Assembly (NCBI RefSeq): GCF_963855985.1
Contig: NC_087107.1
Coordinates: forward strand, 4,898,001-4,962,000
Direction of reading: 5' to 3'
From: Ostrinia nubilalis
Lineage: Eukaryota > Arthropoda > Insecta > Lepidoptera > Crambidae
Length of the DNA stretch: 64,000 nucleotides
Shown: in pieces, positions 53,345 to 64,000 of the stretch
How the letters are laid out: every line of letters starts with the position of its first letter
Numbering within the stretch: the stretch's first letter is position 1
The notes under the pieces: model-generated
Seen by the model: only the letters and a program-made list of their open reading frames with translations
What the model was told of the DNA's origin: nothing
Databases searched by the model: none
Translations under genes and position numbers: made by a program

Positions 53345-55870
53345 CGTTATGCTAATATTTTAAACTATGTTACCAATAAATATTATAAATACAATATTAT
53401 TATAGGCGGAGATTTTAATATAAACTTATTGCAGCATAATATAAAAACATGTGAATACTTAGATTTGATGCTAGAACATAAATTCACCCAACACATTAAC
53501 GCTCCCACCCATATAACTCAGACAACCGAAACATGCTTAGACCATATCTTTACAAATTTTAAACCAAAATATCTTGAAACAAAAGTAGAAGAATTAGGAT
53601 TTTCAGACCATTCAGGAGTTATAATCGATTTTAAAATACCTAAAATATTAAAACGAGATACTTGGATAGTAGAGAAACGCTTATTTAACAAAAAAGCAAT
53701 ATCACAATTCAGAGCAGAATTAAAATTAGTAAACTGGGATAATATAATTAAAAAAAAAGGTAATATTAATGAAAACTATGAAGCTTTTCACAACAAAATT
53801 AAAGAAATATTAAACACATGTATTCCAAATCAAAAAGTAAAGTTAAAAAATAATTATAAAAAATATTGGTTAACAAAAGGTATTAAAAAATCCTGTCAAC
53901 ATAAAAGGCTTCTAAAAATTTTTGCGTTAAGGTCAAATAATAGAATAATAAATAACTACTATAAAAAATACGAAAAAATACTTAAGAAATCGATTGTCTG
54001 GGCTAAAAAAATTCATTATATAAATAAAATAAAGCTTTCGAATAATAAAGTTAAAACGATGTGGAGTATAATAAACGAGAGAACAAATAAGAAAAACATA
54101 AAAGATAAAAGTAACATTAAAATTAAAATAAAAGACAATCTTTGCTCAAACCCAAAACAAATCGCAGACCACTTTAATGATTTCTTTGCATCCATAGGTG
54201 AACTTCCGTCTCCCAAACGCCCACCAGGTGGCAGCACCAGCCCTAGTCAACCCGTCTATAACCATCGTGTGATGAATCCTACAGAAAACACAATGTTCCT
54301 AAACCCGGTAAATTGTCGCGAGATCAACAGAATCATCAAATCTTTAAAAAATAAAAACAGCCACGGAATAGACGAAATACCACCTAATCTATTTAGAGAG
54401 TGTGCAAACGAGTTAGCATTGCCACTGACATTGTTAATTAATCAATCTTTTACTGAAGGTACTTTCCCATCATTACTTAAAAGAACAATTATAAAACCAA
54501 TTTATAAAAAGAATGAAAAATTAAATCCATCAAATTACCGTCCAATAGCCCTTTTGCCCACATGTTCAAAAATATTTGAAAAAGCTATCTGCAATAGAGT
54601 TACCAAATTTTGTGAAAAATATAGTATATTTGACAATAGCCAAAATGGTTTCCGCAAAAATCGTTCAACTACTCTAGCAGTATATAAATACACCCAAGAA
54701 ATAGTTAAAACCCTAGATGCAAAACAATACGGCGTGGGCATCTTACTAGATATGACCAAAGCATATGACCGAGTACAGCATAATATACTATTATCTAAAT
54801 TATACGGAATTGGTGTTCGCGGTGCGGCACACTCATGGTTTAAATCATATTTAAAAGATAGAGAACAATATGTAGAAATAGAGCACTTTGAAAAAGAATC
54901 TCAACAAATTTTAAAGATCCGATCTGATAAAATAATGGTTAATTCATCAATACCACAAGGCAGTGTAGTAGGGTGTCTCTTATTTTTGATCTACATTAAC
55001 GACCTCCCCAAAATCATGGAGGAGCCGTGCGTTTTATTTGCAGATGATATTTCAGTGTTAACGTCTTGTAGAAATAACATTAATGTAAAAGATAAACTAG
55101 ATAAATTATTTATTAATATATCCAATTGGATGGAAGCACATAATCTGGAAATTAACTTTGAAAAAACTAAACTCATGACCTTTAATCCGCACCAAAAGAC
55201 ACCACTTACCCTTAACTATAATTTTAACAACATTAAAATGGAACAAGTTAAAGATTTTAGTTTACTCGGTTTAACAATAGATACACACTTAAATTGGAAG
55301 ATACATATACAAAAAATTAAGTCCAAACTATCAAGCTTTGCATACGCTCTTCGAGAGGTTAAAAAAACAACTAATTTAGAAACAGCGCTTGTGACCTATT
55401 ATGCCTACGGCTACGCCTGGCTAAATTATGGGATTATCCTATGGGGCAATAGCACCGACGCTCCCTCACTATTCATCAAACAAAAAAAACTAATCCGTAT
55501 ATTAGCCAATATTAAGCCCAGAGACAGTTGTAAGCCTTACTTTCAAAAGTACAAAATATTGCCCTTGCCTTGTATTTATATTTTAAATATTTGTAACTTT
55601 GTCCGTTCCCACTTTGAGTTTTTTACAAAACGTGAAGAATCATGTCCACAATACCATTTAAGAAATAAAAATAAGTTAATGATACCAACCATCCGCCTAA
55701 ATTTATCCTCTTCAAGTACTTATAATATGGCCATAAAGATTTATAATAAATTGCCCAATTATCTATTGAAAGAAAATAATGATAACAAATTCTCAAAAGA
55801 ACTAAAAGAGCTTTTAAGTACAAAATGTTATTACACTATAAAAGAATATCTAGATGATAAAATAAGATGA
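53345..55870 (+). CDS. LINE ORF2 fragment: endonuclease tail and reverse transcriptase
   Basis: It would copy the element's RNA at a nicked chromosomal target. The frame is open from 53345 (after a TAA) to TGA 55868-55870, 841 codons without a break. Near the start, IIIGGDFNINLL and later LDHIFTNF and GFSDHSGVIIDF are the last endonuclease motifs (GDFN, D-IF, SDH). The reverse transcriptase follows: KNKNSHGIDEIPPNLF, NYRPIALLPTCSKIFEKAIC, NGFRKNRST, LLDMTKAYDRVQHNIL, SIPQGSVVGCLLFLIYINDL, and the catalytic CVLFADDISVL (FADD near 54+ kb, about position 55040). The carboxyl end has DSCKPYFQKYKILPLPCIYI, typical of CR1-related groups. Two thirds of the endonuclease and any ORF1 are absent, so the copy is dead, but its unbroken frame means it is young. 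No ATG opens the frame, consistent with truncation. Confidence 0.92.
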   Translation, partial: RYANILNYVTNKYYKYNIIIGGDFNINLLQHNIKTCEYLDLMLEHKFTQHINAPTHITQTTETCLDHIFTNFKPKYLETKVEELGFSDHSGVIIDFKIPKILKRDTWIVEKRLFNKKAISQFRAELKLVNWDNIIKKKGNINENYEAFHNKIKEILNTCIPNQKVKLKNNYKKYWLTKGIKKSCQHKRLLKIFALRSNNRIINNYYKKYEKILKKSIVWAKKIHYINKIKLSNNKVKTMWSIINERTNKKNIKDKSNIKIKIKDNLCSNPKQIADHFNDFFASIGELPSPKRPPGGSTSPSQPVYNHRVMNPTENTMFLNPVNCREINRIIKSLKNKNSHGIDEIPPNLFRECANELALPLTLLINQSFTEGTFPSLLKRTIIKPIYKKNEKLNPSNYRPIALLPTCSKIFEKAICNRVTKFCEKYSIFDNSQNGFRKNRSTTLAVYKYTQEIVKTLDAKQYGVGILLDMTKAYDRVQHNILLSKLYGIGVRGAAHSWFKSYLKDREQYVEIEHFEKESQQILKIRSDKIMVNSSIPQGSVVGCLLFLIYINDLPKIMEEPCVLFADDISVLTSCRNNINVKDKLDKLFINISNWMEAHNLEINFEKTKLMTFNPHQKTPLTLNYNFNNIKMEQVKDFSLLGLTIDTHLNWKIHIQKIKSKLSSFAYALREVKKTTNLETALVTYYAYGYAWLNYGIILWGNSTDAPSLFIKQKKLIRILANIKPRDSCKPYFQKYKILPLPCIYILNICNFVRSHFEFFTKREESCPQYHLRNKNKLMIPTIRLNLSSSSTYNMAIKIYNKLPNYLLKENNDNKFSKELKELLSTKCYYTIKEYLDDKIR

Positions 55871-56038
55871 GTCTATTAATCTAATAATTAAAAAAGCCTC
55901 CTCTCTTATATTTTATATTTTAAATTGCAGCGCCCAACAGGGTCCATAATTTACTGTATTATCACACTGTAACACCTATATTACCTACTATGTATTATGG
56001 AAGCAATAAACATATTGAGTATTGAGTATTGAGTATTT
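53345..56038 (+). mobile_element. CR1/Jockey-group LINE, 5'-truncated
   Basis: A non-LTR retrotransposon copy truncated inside its endonuclease. It consists of the tail of the endonuclease, a complete reverse-transcriptase region, a 168-bp AT-rich 3' untranslated region with AATAAA near 56006, and a terminal run of ATTGAGT units. It starts 140 bp from the start codon of the decayed gene on the other strand. No clear target duplication was found. Confidence 0.88.
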
Positions 56039-56040
56039 GA

Positions 56041-57157
56041 TATCGCTTCAAAGGCTTCATTGAACATTGATTAATAGCTTTCTCGTACAGATATAGATAT
56101 TTCACTATGTAGGAACAGCGTACAATGACTGGTCGTGAAAGTGCTCACTCTAATGCAATGCTAGGGCTTAATGCAATACCATGACGTGTGCTTTTGAAGG
56201 ATCAGGCGATACGAAATGGAAGCCATTTAAATAGGGTGGAAATCACTATTGTTGATTTGAATTGGTTCTTTGAACTCTAGGATTTGTGCGATTTGTTTTA
56301 TTTCTGTTTTGCGTGTTGCGTTTATGCGCAGAGCAAATGAATGGGAATGCCATTCTAATTATGGTAGAAACCGTACCTTTTTATCGAACTTCCAAATTGT
56401 GATTGCAATGATATGACTTCTGACATGTTTATTAGCTTTTAGCATCATATATTGAAATCTATGATGCTAAAAGTGATGATATGAGCAGATCAGACTTCAC
56501 TTACCACTCGGTAAGACAGGTCAAAGTCCGTCTTGGTTTTAAGATAAATTGCCTATTTTAAGCGCTGCAATAAAGCCATTCCAGCTACATGATGACTTCT
56601 TCTCACGCTTTCCTGTCTTTAACAGCATGTGCTAACTTAACGGTCACGCTTACCCTTAATTCACTATGCCTTCAGATTAAAGCACGTACGTCGCTCGGTT
56701 GTTGACCTACGATCAATATTTTATCTGACTTCTCACGCACGTTATCAGTACCAGTTGGGTGGTCAACAAAATCGATATTACTAAAAATGATCTATGTTCT
56801 AACGATTTCTAATAGAGTTTCTAGCGGTCTTAGAAGTCATTCTAAAGATACGTTATGTGATTTCTGATTACATGTTACAGAAAATATTAGCTTACTTTGA
56901 TTTATACGGTCAGATTTTACGTTATACGTCTTGCAGTCGTGCATGATTTATTTTGTAATACTAAGCGTAAGAGGTAAACTGACATGCATTCGACCCAGAT
57001 CCAAGAATTGGTCTCTCAGAGTCAGATATCTTTTAACTGAAGAATAGAATTAACGTTTTGACATAATAATAACGTATTTGAAAGAAATATTAAAAAACCT
57101 AAATTTTCAGCAGATAACAGATGTTGCTCGTTTAAGAATTTGTTATTAATTCATCAA
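56041..57157. other. Non-coding; one short hairpin
   Basis: No gene. A perfect 14-bp stem CTTTTAGCATCATA (56436-56449) pairs with TATGATGCTAAAAG (56460-56473) around a 10-base loop. It is too short for a typical microRNA precursor on its own. Confidence 0.4.
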
Positions 57158-57289
57158 CACCATCATCATCTCAGCCATAGGACATCAACTGCTGAACATA
57201 GGCCTCCCCCAATGCTTTCCATGTTGCCCGATTGGTAGTGGCCTGCGTCCAGCGCCTTTCTGCTACTTTTACGATGTCGTCGGTCCACT
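57158..57289 (-). mobile_element. RTE-like LINE 3' end with (ATC)n tail
   Basis: The minus strand has WTDDIVKVAERRWTQATTNR then ATWKALGEAYVQQ, ending GGCTGAGATGATGATGGTG. GATGAT-tail subfamily. Confidence 0.85.
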
Positions 57290-57604
57290 TCTTATAATTA
57301 CAATATGACTGCGATACCACACCATCATACTGTACAATTCTATCTTATTCGTGTAAATCAATCTAGCTGCATTTCTCGCCATTACCTGATCACATACTCG
57401 GACTCGTTTATTGGAAATCGATACCCTGTTACATTAACTCACTGTGTTACATTTTAGATATTCGTTTTCACTTTTTACATCGCTTGGCAAGTGCTACTTT
57501 CCTATAACTTCTTGTGGGCTTCGATGGAATCTTGCGCACGCGCCCTGTTTGAAAGATCTATCCAAGTTTGTCTTTTCAAGGTTCTATGCGCTATTTTTAC
57601 TTCT

Positions 57605-57770
57605 CTATACTAATATTATAAAAAGGAAAGATTTGATTGTTTGTTAAAAAAACTGAAACTACTTGTAACTTGACCGATTTGAAAAATTCTTTCATCGTCA
57701 GAATCGTACATTATGTCTGATGAACTTAAGCGGTACGAGATTCGCCGGGTCAGCTGTTTATGATAATAAA
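57605..57770 (+). mobile_element. Interspersed repeat, ACTAATATTATAAA head
   Basis: It begins TACTAATATTATAAAAAGGA and AAGATTTGATTGTTTGTTA, contains ACTTGACCGATTTGAAAAAT and TCTTTCATCGTC, and ends GAGATTCGCCGGGTCAGC. A lepidopteran repeat family of uncertain class. Confidence 0.6.
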
Positions 57771-59308
57771 TATAGAAGTCATATCAACATCTCATACTTC
57801 AAAATTAGCTCTTCGTTAAATTTACTGCATGGAAATTAAGCATCGCAAAGTGAAAGATAAGTGGTACTTGTCAATACATTTATGATTAGCGATAGCGAAA
57901 TCTATTGCAACGGTATGATGAATGTGCAAACAAATTGCAGTGAGGAAGATAATTCATTATGTTTGACAGACACAAATGCAAATACAGCAAGTAGTTTAGG
58001 CAATTAACTTCTTAATTAAGTATGTATGATGTTTCAATCCTTTAAAATTTCTCTATTGCACCCATGTTGTCTCTATAATTAAAGTGTAAACTTGTTTTTC
58101 TAGACACAAATCAGGCCTAGTTTGGAAGTTTTGAAAAAATCTAGCGTGTAAAAATATTTTTAAAATTATTTTGTCAATGTATGGTTGCTAGTATAATTAT
58201 GTATTTACATTCCTTTAAATCAATATTTTCTTAATCCCATATTGCAGAGCTTTATTATTTTGTACTAGTACAAGTTTCATTATTTATGTTGTAAATCTAC
58301 GTGATCTCATACAATGTCTTGCATTGTTTCGGACAAATTGATTTTGATTAGTGTTACAATGTGGCCTACAAAATAGTCGAGATTAGTCATAGCTATTACA
58401 TGAGCGTTGCCAATTGAAATTATCAACACAAATGGCAAAATGTCCGTTTGCAACAAGTGTTCTATGTTTTTGTTGTTCATAGATTTGTATACGACCTTTT
58501 GATGTGTTTTAGTTTCAACATTTGTTTTTGCAACATTACATTTACATACTTACTGATATATTTATTTATTATCATAAACGCAATTTAGAATTAAAATCTA
58601 TTAATCCTTATGACACGTTTTTATCACCATTATCTGATATTTCTATGGTGTCGCGAAAGGAATGTTACTGAGCCCATTATTTTTGTGTTCAATAAAGCAT
58701 CGCAAATTAAATTTTAAGCCAACTTAGCTTTTACTACTTAAGCATTAGTGATCATCTTCAAGATTCTGGCTACCTATACTAGTTTGTAATACAAAAAAAA
58801 AGGTGGGAATATCCCCGTTGATCTCATTGCCTTTTTATAGCCTATTGTTTTTATATTCCCTTAATTTATAACATGGCTCAGTTTCTGCCTGTCTATAATT
58901 AAAGTCTATCTTATTAATTCAATTTTTAATACGGTGATATCATTAAACAAACTTGGTCAACCATAATTTGGGTTGCGGTGAATGCTTTCATTAATTAAAT
59001 GAATTACGATGGATTGTAGTACGGCAAATAAGTGGTTCGATGTCTGGAATGATAATTGAAGATCGGAACCGGTTCTTTACTATATTGTTTGCGGATGCAG
59101 TGTTCTCACTATCGAGAGCACGTGGTCGCGCCGTTATGTCTTCGCAGCTTCATATAGACGAAGGAGAACAGCCTTACGATTTGTTGAGAAGTTGCTTATT
59201 TCTGCGTGAATATTAGAACCTTTTAGTAGTACCAGCGTCACCACTGAACGTAGGAAGGGAGTTATCGTTAAAGTAGGTATGTACATCGACATATACTATT
59301 TAGTCATA
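57771..59308. other. Non-coding, no feature seen
   Basis: AT-rich; no frame or repeat recognised. A modestly GC-rich patch lies at 59090-59170. Confidence 0.4.
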
Positions 59309-59366
59309 GTTCAACCAAAGAACACCTACTGCTAGACAAAGCCCTCCCCCAAGGCTTCCCGCGAAC
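59309..59366 (-). mobile_element. RTE fragment, degenerate
   Basis: GTTCAACCAAAGAACACCTA, CTGCTAGACAAAGCCCTCCC and CCAAGGCTTCC form a decayed copy of the same RTE end as at 6849. Confidence 0.7.
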
Positions 59367-60348
59367 TTCATTGGTTAGGAATTAGTAAACACTTACTGTC
59401 TTCATTAATAACTTTAAGCACTTAAAGTAACTTTCCTTAAAACTTAATGGTCAAGAAATTTCTGTATCACGTCATCTTTCTGCTAATATTAAAATTCCCA
59501 ATAATAACTCAATTTGCTCTCCAAATACGGTTAAATAAAATGTTTTGATTGTGCTTTATAATTTGCTAAATACCGAATCGAATTCGGAATGACGAGGAAG
59601 AATAAAGTGCCGTCAATCACAGAGGCTCTGTTATTTTACATCCGTGATCAGGGTCCGTTGAATTTCTTTGTAAACCTATCGGATAATAGTTTACGTGCAC
59701 AGAGTCGCGTCGGTTTTATTAAAATAGTTAGAACATCAATTATAATTGGTATTCATGAATCGTTTGTTCTTGTTGAACTCTGAGTTTTACCATCATCATT
59801 TGACATTGGTTCTAGTGAATCATTTGTTCTTGTTTCACTCTAGTAGTTACTGCTAGCTAGTAGTAAACAATTTTCTATTTGGGGTAGGTAATTTATTATC
59901 ACGCAAAGTTTGCTCCCAATTACAAAAACAATCGTGTCTCAAAAATCACTCGATATTTAACCAACGACCCTACCCGCCAATAAATTTCGAGTAATAAGGA
60001 TTGAATTACTGTTATTGATAAAGCTCGATTCAAATTACTTCCGCGCGTTGAATAATCTACATTTCGAATCAACCCAATTTCCCTTTCTCTAGTTAACACT
60101 TAAAATTACGAGCTCAATGAAACCAGTTATTTAAATTGCATCGTTTATATCGTTTACTATTCGCAAATTGGTGTCCTTGTAAATAGGTCAGTGGCATTTG
60201 ATTGAGTAACCAGAAGTTTACACTCAGAGGAAACTAATGGTGAGTCAAATGTATGATGTCATAAGTTTTTGTTCGTTACGCTGTGCAAAAAATCTTCCTA
60301 TTACTTTTGATGTGGTGTACACACCTTGGTAATTACAGAAAAAGCTAA
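59367..60348. other. Non-coding, no feature seen
   Basis: CATGAATCGTTTGTTCTTGT and GTGAATCATTTGTTCTTGT (59753, 59814) form a short local duplication. No gene. Confidence 0.4.
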
Positions 60349-61212
60349 CTAAACATCTGACCATGTTGAGTTAGTTTTTCTAATAAATTCGATTGTTGTT
60401 TTTTCAACCATAGCCTTAGTAGATGATCTCACGAGCCCCTCTTCGGATTTCAAGCGTTCTCGAATCGTTGACGTTACAAGGTCAATCTTATTGCTTCCTG
60501 CACATATCAAATTATATGTAATTTTAAAATGTAGCATATTCCGACTTTAATTGCAATAATTTTAATTGTGGCATTGAAAGGCTTTTATAATGTAGGCATT
60601 GATACTTTTTGTAACATCGTTTGCCGTTGTATGATTTATAATAAAGTTTTTAGCTGCAGTTAATGCAGTTTCAACATCTTTACTCATTTCTGTTGCCATT
60701 TGACAGCTTGTATCAAATAGCTATGCATAAGGCATTATCATTTGAACATCCGTGGTATTGCAATTCTTTCATAATGTCAATTACTCAGTAGTCCTAGTAA
60801 ATCTATTCACTGTAATTGTTGTTGGCAATAAGTTACCGCTTCAAATGGCAATACATGTCATTCTTTAGCAACAGCTAATACAGTTGCTAAAGATTATGTT
60901 GTAGTCGATGGGCATTACCATTTTGTAGATTGGTAATCTTTTAGGTCTCATACTCAAACTTCTCAGCTTCATTATTTTGTCTTCGTCTTAATTATTTTTG
61001 GTTAATATACCTTTATAATTTTACACCTTTTTATGTATGATACCTTTCTGATCATACAAATTCTCTAATCTTTTTCTGAAAAGGAAAACTTTATAATAGA
61101 AATCTGTAGCTACGGTTATACCTTGAATACTATTACACGGAAGCTTTGTAAAATCAGTAGTTCTGGTACAGGGCACAGACCCTGTAGAAGCAGTTCTGTA
61201 TCTGATGAACAA
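60349..61212 (-). pseudogene. Decayed coding-like stretch, origin unknown
   Basis: One minus-strand frame of 288 codons contains about ten stops, fewer than expected for such AT-rich DNA, and between stops it reads like protein. There is a 63-codon block (61212-61021) with VATDFYYKVFLFRKRLENLY, a block with MKLRSLSMRPKRLPIYKMVM (about 60970-60910), a block with MATEMSKDVETALTAAKNFI then INHTTANDVTKSINAYIIKA (60699-60580), and a final block with TSTIRERLKSEEGLVRSSTK (60480-60420). All lie in the same frame. The family is not recognised. It could be an old gene or transposon copy; chance cannot be excluded. Confidence 0.3.
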
Positions 61213-61713
61213 AATAGCTCAATTTGTCTTCTCGCCGCAAGTGGCTCCATGATTTAGAGCGTCGACTGCCCACTCTTACCAGTAGGAACTACTAAATCTC
61301 TGGAATGGATACGAGATGTAGGAATTAGTGTCAGACTGACTCGCCGGTGTAATGGAGTGTAATGTTTCCTTAATATAAGGGAAGTGTTATTACTACCTAG
61401 TGGACTTCGCAAACACTTTAGAGAGTTGTTGTGGTTTTGTCATTATGGGGACAATTAAGGTTTAGACTAAGATTTATAGTGATTTCGATATTCGCAATTA
61501 TGACTGTTATTATTCGAGCAATGTCAATTTGATATGATTACCGTTTCTTAATAACAGTGTCTACATTGTAAGAGGATTTATTCACTGATTCCGATGCTAA
61601 GTCTATAATTTAAAATGCATATCTTGCTTCGTTTTGTTGCATTTAGTTTATCATCAATCCCATATATTTACTATATCATGTTTCTTATCGAATTCGCATC
61701 AACTTGTCTGTGG
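61213..61713. other. Non-coding, no feature seen
   Basis: No repeat or gene recognised. Confidence 0.4.
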
Positions 61714-61810
61714 TACAGATTGCACATCAGAATAAACATTTTTGTTGAAAATGACCTGTATTACAAGTACATAAGAGTCTAGTCTTTAGCTTGATATGCT
61801 GTCGTCTGTA
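61714..61810. mobile_element. MITE family E
   Basis: It begins TACAGATTGCACATCAGAAT and ends TAGCTTGATATGCTGTCGTC plus TGTA. It shares the internal AACATTTTTGTTG and right tip with 45518-45619. Confidence 0.6.
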
Positions 61811-62435
61811 CATATCCTTCTATTGACCTCGGCAGCGGCCTCCAGCGATGACTGTACATCAAGCTGCGAAAATATTTCTTGAATTTTAAATCCTATCACG
61901 TCTACGTAAGGATGAGAGTGGTGTGCAAGTTTTTAGACCTGTCTGAACCACTGGAAGTTAATGTTCCTCTCACTTGGTTTACTGTTATTAACGGGCTCGC
62001 ATTCGCAAATTGCTAGACAAAAAGTCTATTCGGTCCGCGAGCAGGAGCTATTGAAATACCATTGCTAAGGCCCGGTTTCTTAATATAACTTAATATGAAA
62101 AGTTAGTACTAAAATTTTAATTTAGGAACCGGGTGTTTTGGTCTGGAGATGATGTGCTTATGAGTTATAGAAAAGGATAACAAGAATTGTCTTCTTTAAG
62201 AAAATACTGAGGGTTTTCCTTAGAAACTATTATGGTCCTTTGAAGCATAACAAAATAATGCTTAAAAATAAGAACCTAAACTATCTGGTTTTAGACCTGC
62301 AGTCTCAGGGTAACTGTTAACTAAGATCTACGAGTATGCCTCTTTGGTTCAGAGTCTGGTCCAGGAGTACGTACAGTCAAATCGAAAATAATTCCTATCA
62401 ATATTAAGGTACCTACGTATCATTTTCATCACACT
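61811..62435. other. Non-coding with one tiny inverted-repeat element
   Basis: CCCGGTTTCTTAA (62071-62083) and TTTAGGAACCGGG (62121-62133) form a 63-bp inverted-repeat unit of a type seen in many moths. Nothing else recognised. Confidence 0.45.
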
Positions 62436-62444
62436 AATAACCAT

Positions 62445-62514
62445 GCGATGTGGAAGTCATTGGGGGAGGCCTATGTTCAGCAGTGGACGTCCTATGGCTG
62501 AAATGATGATGATG
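62445..62514 (+). mobile_element. RTE fragment with 9-bp target duplication
   Basis: GCGATGTGGAAGTCATTGGG, GGAGGCCTATGTTCAGCAGT and GGACGTCCTATGGCTGAAAT, then GATGATGATG. The direct repeat AATAACCAT flanks the 70-bp insert exactly (62436-62444, 62515-62523). Confidence 0.92.
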
Positions 62515-62523
62515 AATAACCAT

Positions 62524-63341
62524 AACGTAACACTGACACTAATATGGTAAACATTTTCTTTATTATGTTTTATTTTCTTGTAAGCCGCATTATTTATGAC
62601 AGAACAAGTTTGGTGTACCATTTGTGATGCTAATTCATAGTGACACACTGGTTTCACTTTCGTTGCTATGTCTATGTTCACTATATTGGGCGGTAACACT
62701 TATATGACTATCTTTATAGTGTGCAAAGCTGTCAGATGTGACACATTAACTAAATGTCGCTTTGCATTTTGCCGACAATCTGTTTATGAGAGTGTGAAAT
62801 CATCTTTATACAAATGAGTGTTAGTAGTTGTTGTTCGTGTAATAACATTTATATTTTCTTTTGTAGTGCTTGTGTCTGTAATACGTCAAAACAAATCAAC
62901 GATTATTTAATTCTACTTTGATGTAATAAATATGATAATATTTTCAATAGTTATTTCAGTGTCAATCAAAATGTTATTGTATTTTTCCGGACTTGTAAAT
63001 AAGTAATCCAAATCACTTTTATTTGTTAATTTCACTTAATTTTGATTGCAATAGCCAATTCCAATAAATAAATATCGTGTAACAAAATAATCAATACTTA
63101 ACAAATATATTTTTAATTAAAATTGAAATAAAAGTTAACACGAAAGTAATTGTTAAAACATTTTAAATATTTAAGAGTGACAATAATCAAATAAATAACA
63201 TTGATACATCAATCGGTCTTATTGAATTTTTAAAGTTTAACAAACACGCAATATTACACTTTAAACTAGTTTATTGAAGTAAATAAAGATATCAAGATAG
63301 TAAACTAAATTTACATTTACTGCGATTATCGAATGTTACAC
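62524..63341. other. Non-coding, no feature seen
   Basis: Very AT-rich; no gene or repeat. Confidence 0.4.
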
Positions 63342-63477
63342 CCGTATTCACGAACGATGCTTGCGTAAAGCAGCAAATCGAACGCACAGCGTTGAATAGA
63401 GCTCTGTGATTGGTTCGTGTGTCACCCTGTGCGTCCACGCGCACTGTAAGACCTCATAGTTATGTTTGTGAATACGG
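63342..63477. mobile_element. MITE with CCGTATTCAC ends
   Basis: CCGTATTCACGAAC at the left is mirrored by GTTTGTGAATACGG at the right over 136 bp. The inside includes GTGATTGGTTCGTGTG. No clear target duplication. Confidence 0.6.
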
Positions 63478-63751
63478 ACGTTAGTAACCTAAGAAATCAA
63501 TCATTCATTTATAGCACAAAAATTATATCTTTACACACTCGCATACCTGTTACTTTAGAAATAACTATGAATGTATGTGTCAGATGTTAAATGGCAACTT
63601 ATAAGGTTGACGTATGACAACAAAATTATTTATTACGAGCCACTGCTCACTCATTATCTTGTCTAAAAGATCCGTTATTAAACCTCCAATTTATAACATG
63701 GCAATTTTAATTCGCTTCATTGTTAGTTCAATTTGTTGAATTATAACATTA

Positions 63752-63974
63752 CTAGCTGTGCCCGCGACTTCGTACGCGCGAAAATAGTTTGAATTCTATT
63801 TCCCGTTTTTGCAACATTTTTCTTTACTGCTCCGCCCCTATTGGCTGTTGGGTGAAGTTAATATAACCTAAAGCCTTCTTCAATAAATTGGCTATCCAAC
63901 ACAAAAAAAATCGATCGGACCTTGATATTAACGCGTTCAAACAAACAAACTCCTTGGCTTTATAATATTAGTAA
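63752..63974 (+). mobile_element. Lepidopteran CCGCGACTTCGT interspersed repeat, longest copy
   Basis: It runs from CTAGCTGTGCCCGCGACTTC, GTACGCGCGAAAATAGTTTG, and TATTTCCCGTTTTTGCAACA to CTTTATAATATTAGTAAAG. The head and the TTATAATATTAGTA end are both present, so this is the most complete copy in the window. No coding content. Confidence 0.7.
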
Positions 63975-64000
63975 AGTATAATTAATTACTATGTTCGATG

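Noticed and set aside
56436..56473. MicroRNA precursor
   Set aside because: A 14-bp stem with a 10-base loop is too short, and no known microRNA seed was recognised.

Overview
The window looks like repeat-rich, AT-rich nuclear DNA of a moth or butterfly (Lepidoptera), probably intergenic or deep intronic. The basis is the abundance of lepidopteran-type interspersed repeats: 3' ends of RTE-like LINEs ending in GATGAT or GAAC runs, LINE tails with TTTGACT repeats, the repeat beginning CTGTGCCCGCGACTTCGT, and many small inverted-repeat elements. I find no complete host gene, no rRNA, no convincing tRNA gene and no CRISPR array. Every coding sequence that can be identified belongs to a transposable element. 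Two further stretches look like decayed genes of unknown origin.

1-16.4 kb: non-coding DNA sprinkled with RTE 3' ends, PIF/Harbinger-like MITEs with TAA or TTA target duplications, a hAT-type MITE with a perfect 8-bp target duplication (7024-7261), and LINE tails.

16.4-27.2 kb: the most structured part. Two inverted arms of about 0.94 and 1.24 kb (16374-17313 and 25970-27211) face each other and both end exactly at TTAA. Just inside the left arm is a broken HARBI1-like transposase. Next come two long foldback elements (17830-18632 and 18633-19470), then an inverted/tandem array of about 155-bp units (19509-24488) split by a BEL/Pao LTR retrotransposon (20043-24226), then a MITE (24495-24740). 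The BEL/Pao element has nearly identical LTRs and a long gag-protease frame, but has lost reverse transcriptase, RNase H and integrase.

27.2-38 kb: two copies of a composite inverted-repeat element (27661-28314, 34354-34983) whose internal module is flipped between copies; a 2.17-kb element with 12-bp terminal inverted repeats (31590-33757); and an internally deleted piggyBac element with intact TTAA flanks (35835-37301).

38-51.9 kb: mainly unique AT-rich DNA. Two sites join a pyrimidine tract, CAG and GTAAG directly (39972, 46321). This is the arrangement of recursive splice sites, and it suggests that the plus strand may be a long intron. Also here are LINE tails, MITEs and a near-perfect 181-bp hairpin MITE (51149-51329).

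51.9-64 kb: a decayed minus-strand coding stretch (51947-53206), a 5'-truncated CR1/Jockey-group LINE with an undamaged reverse-transcriptase frame (53345-56038), a second decayed minus-strand stretch (60349-61212), and more RTE ends and MITEs. Assignments rest on reading alone; no database search was run.
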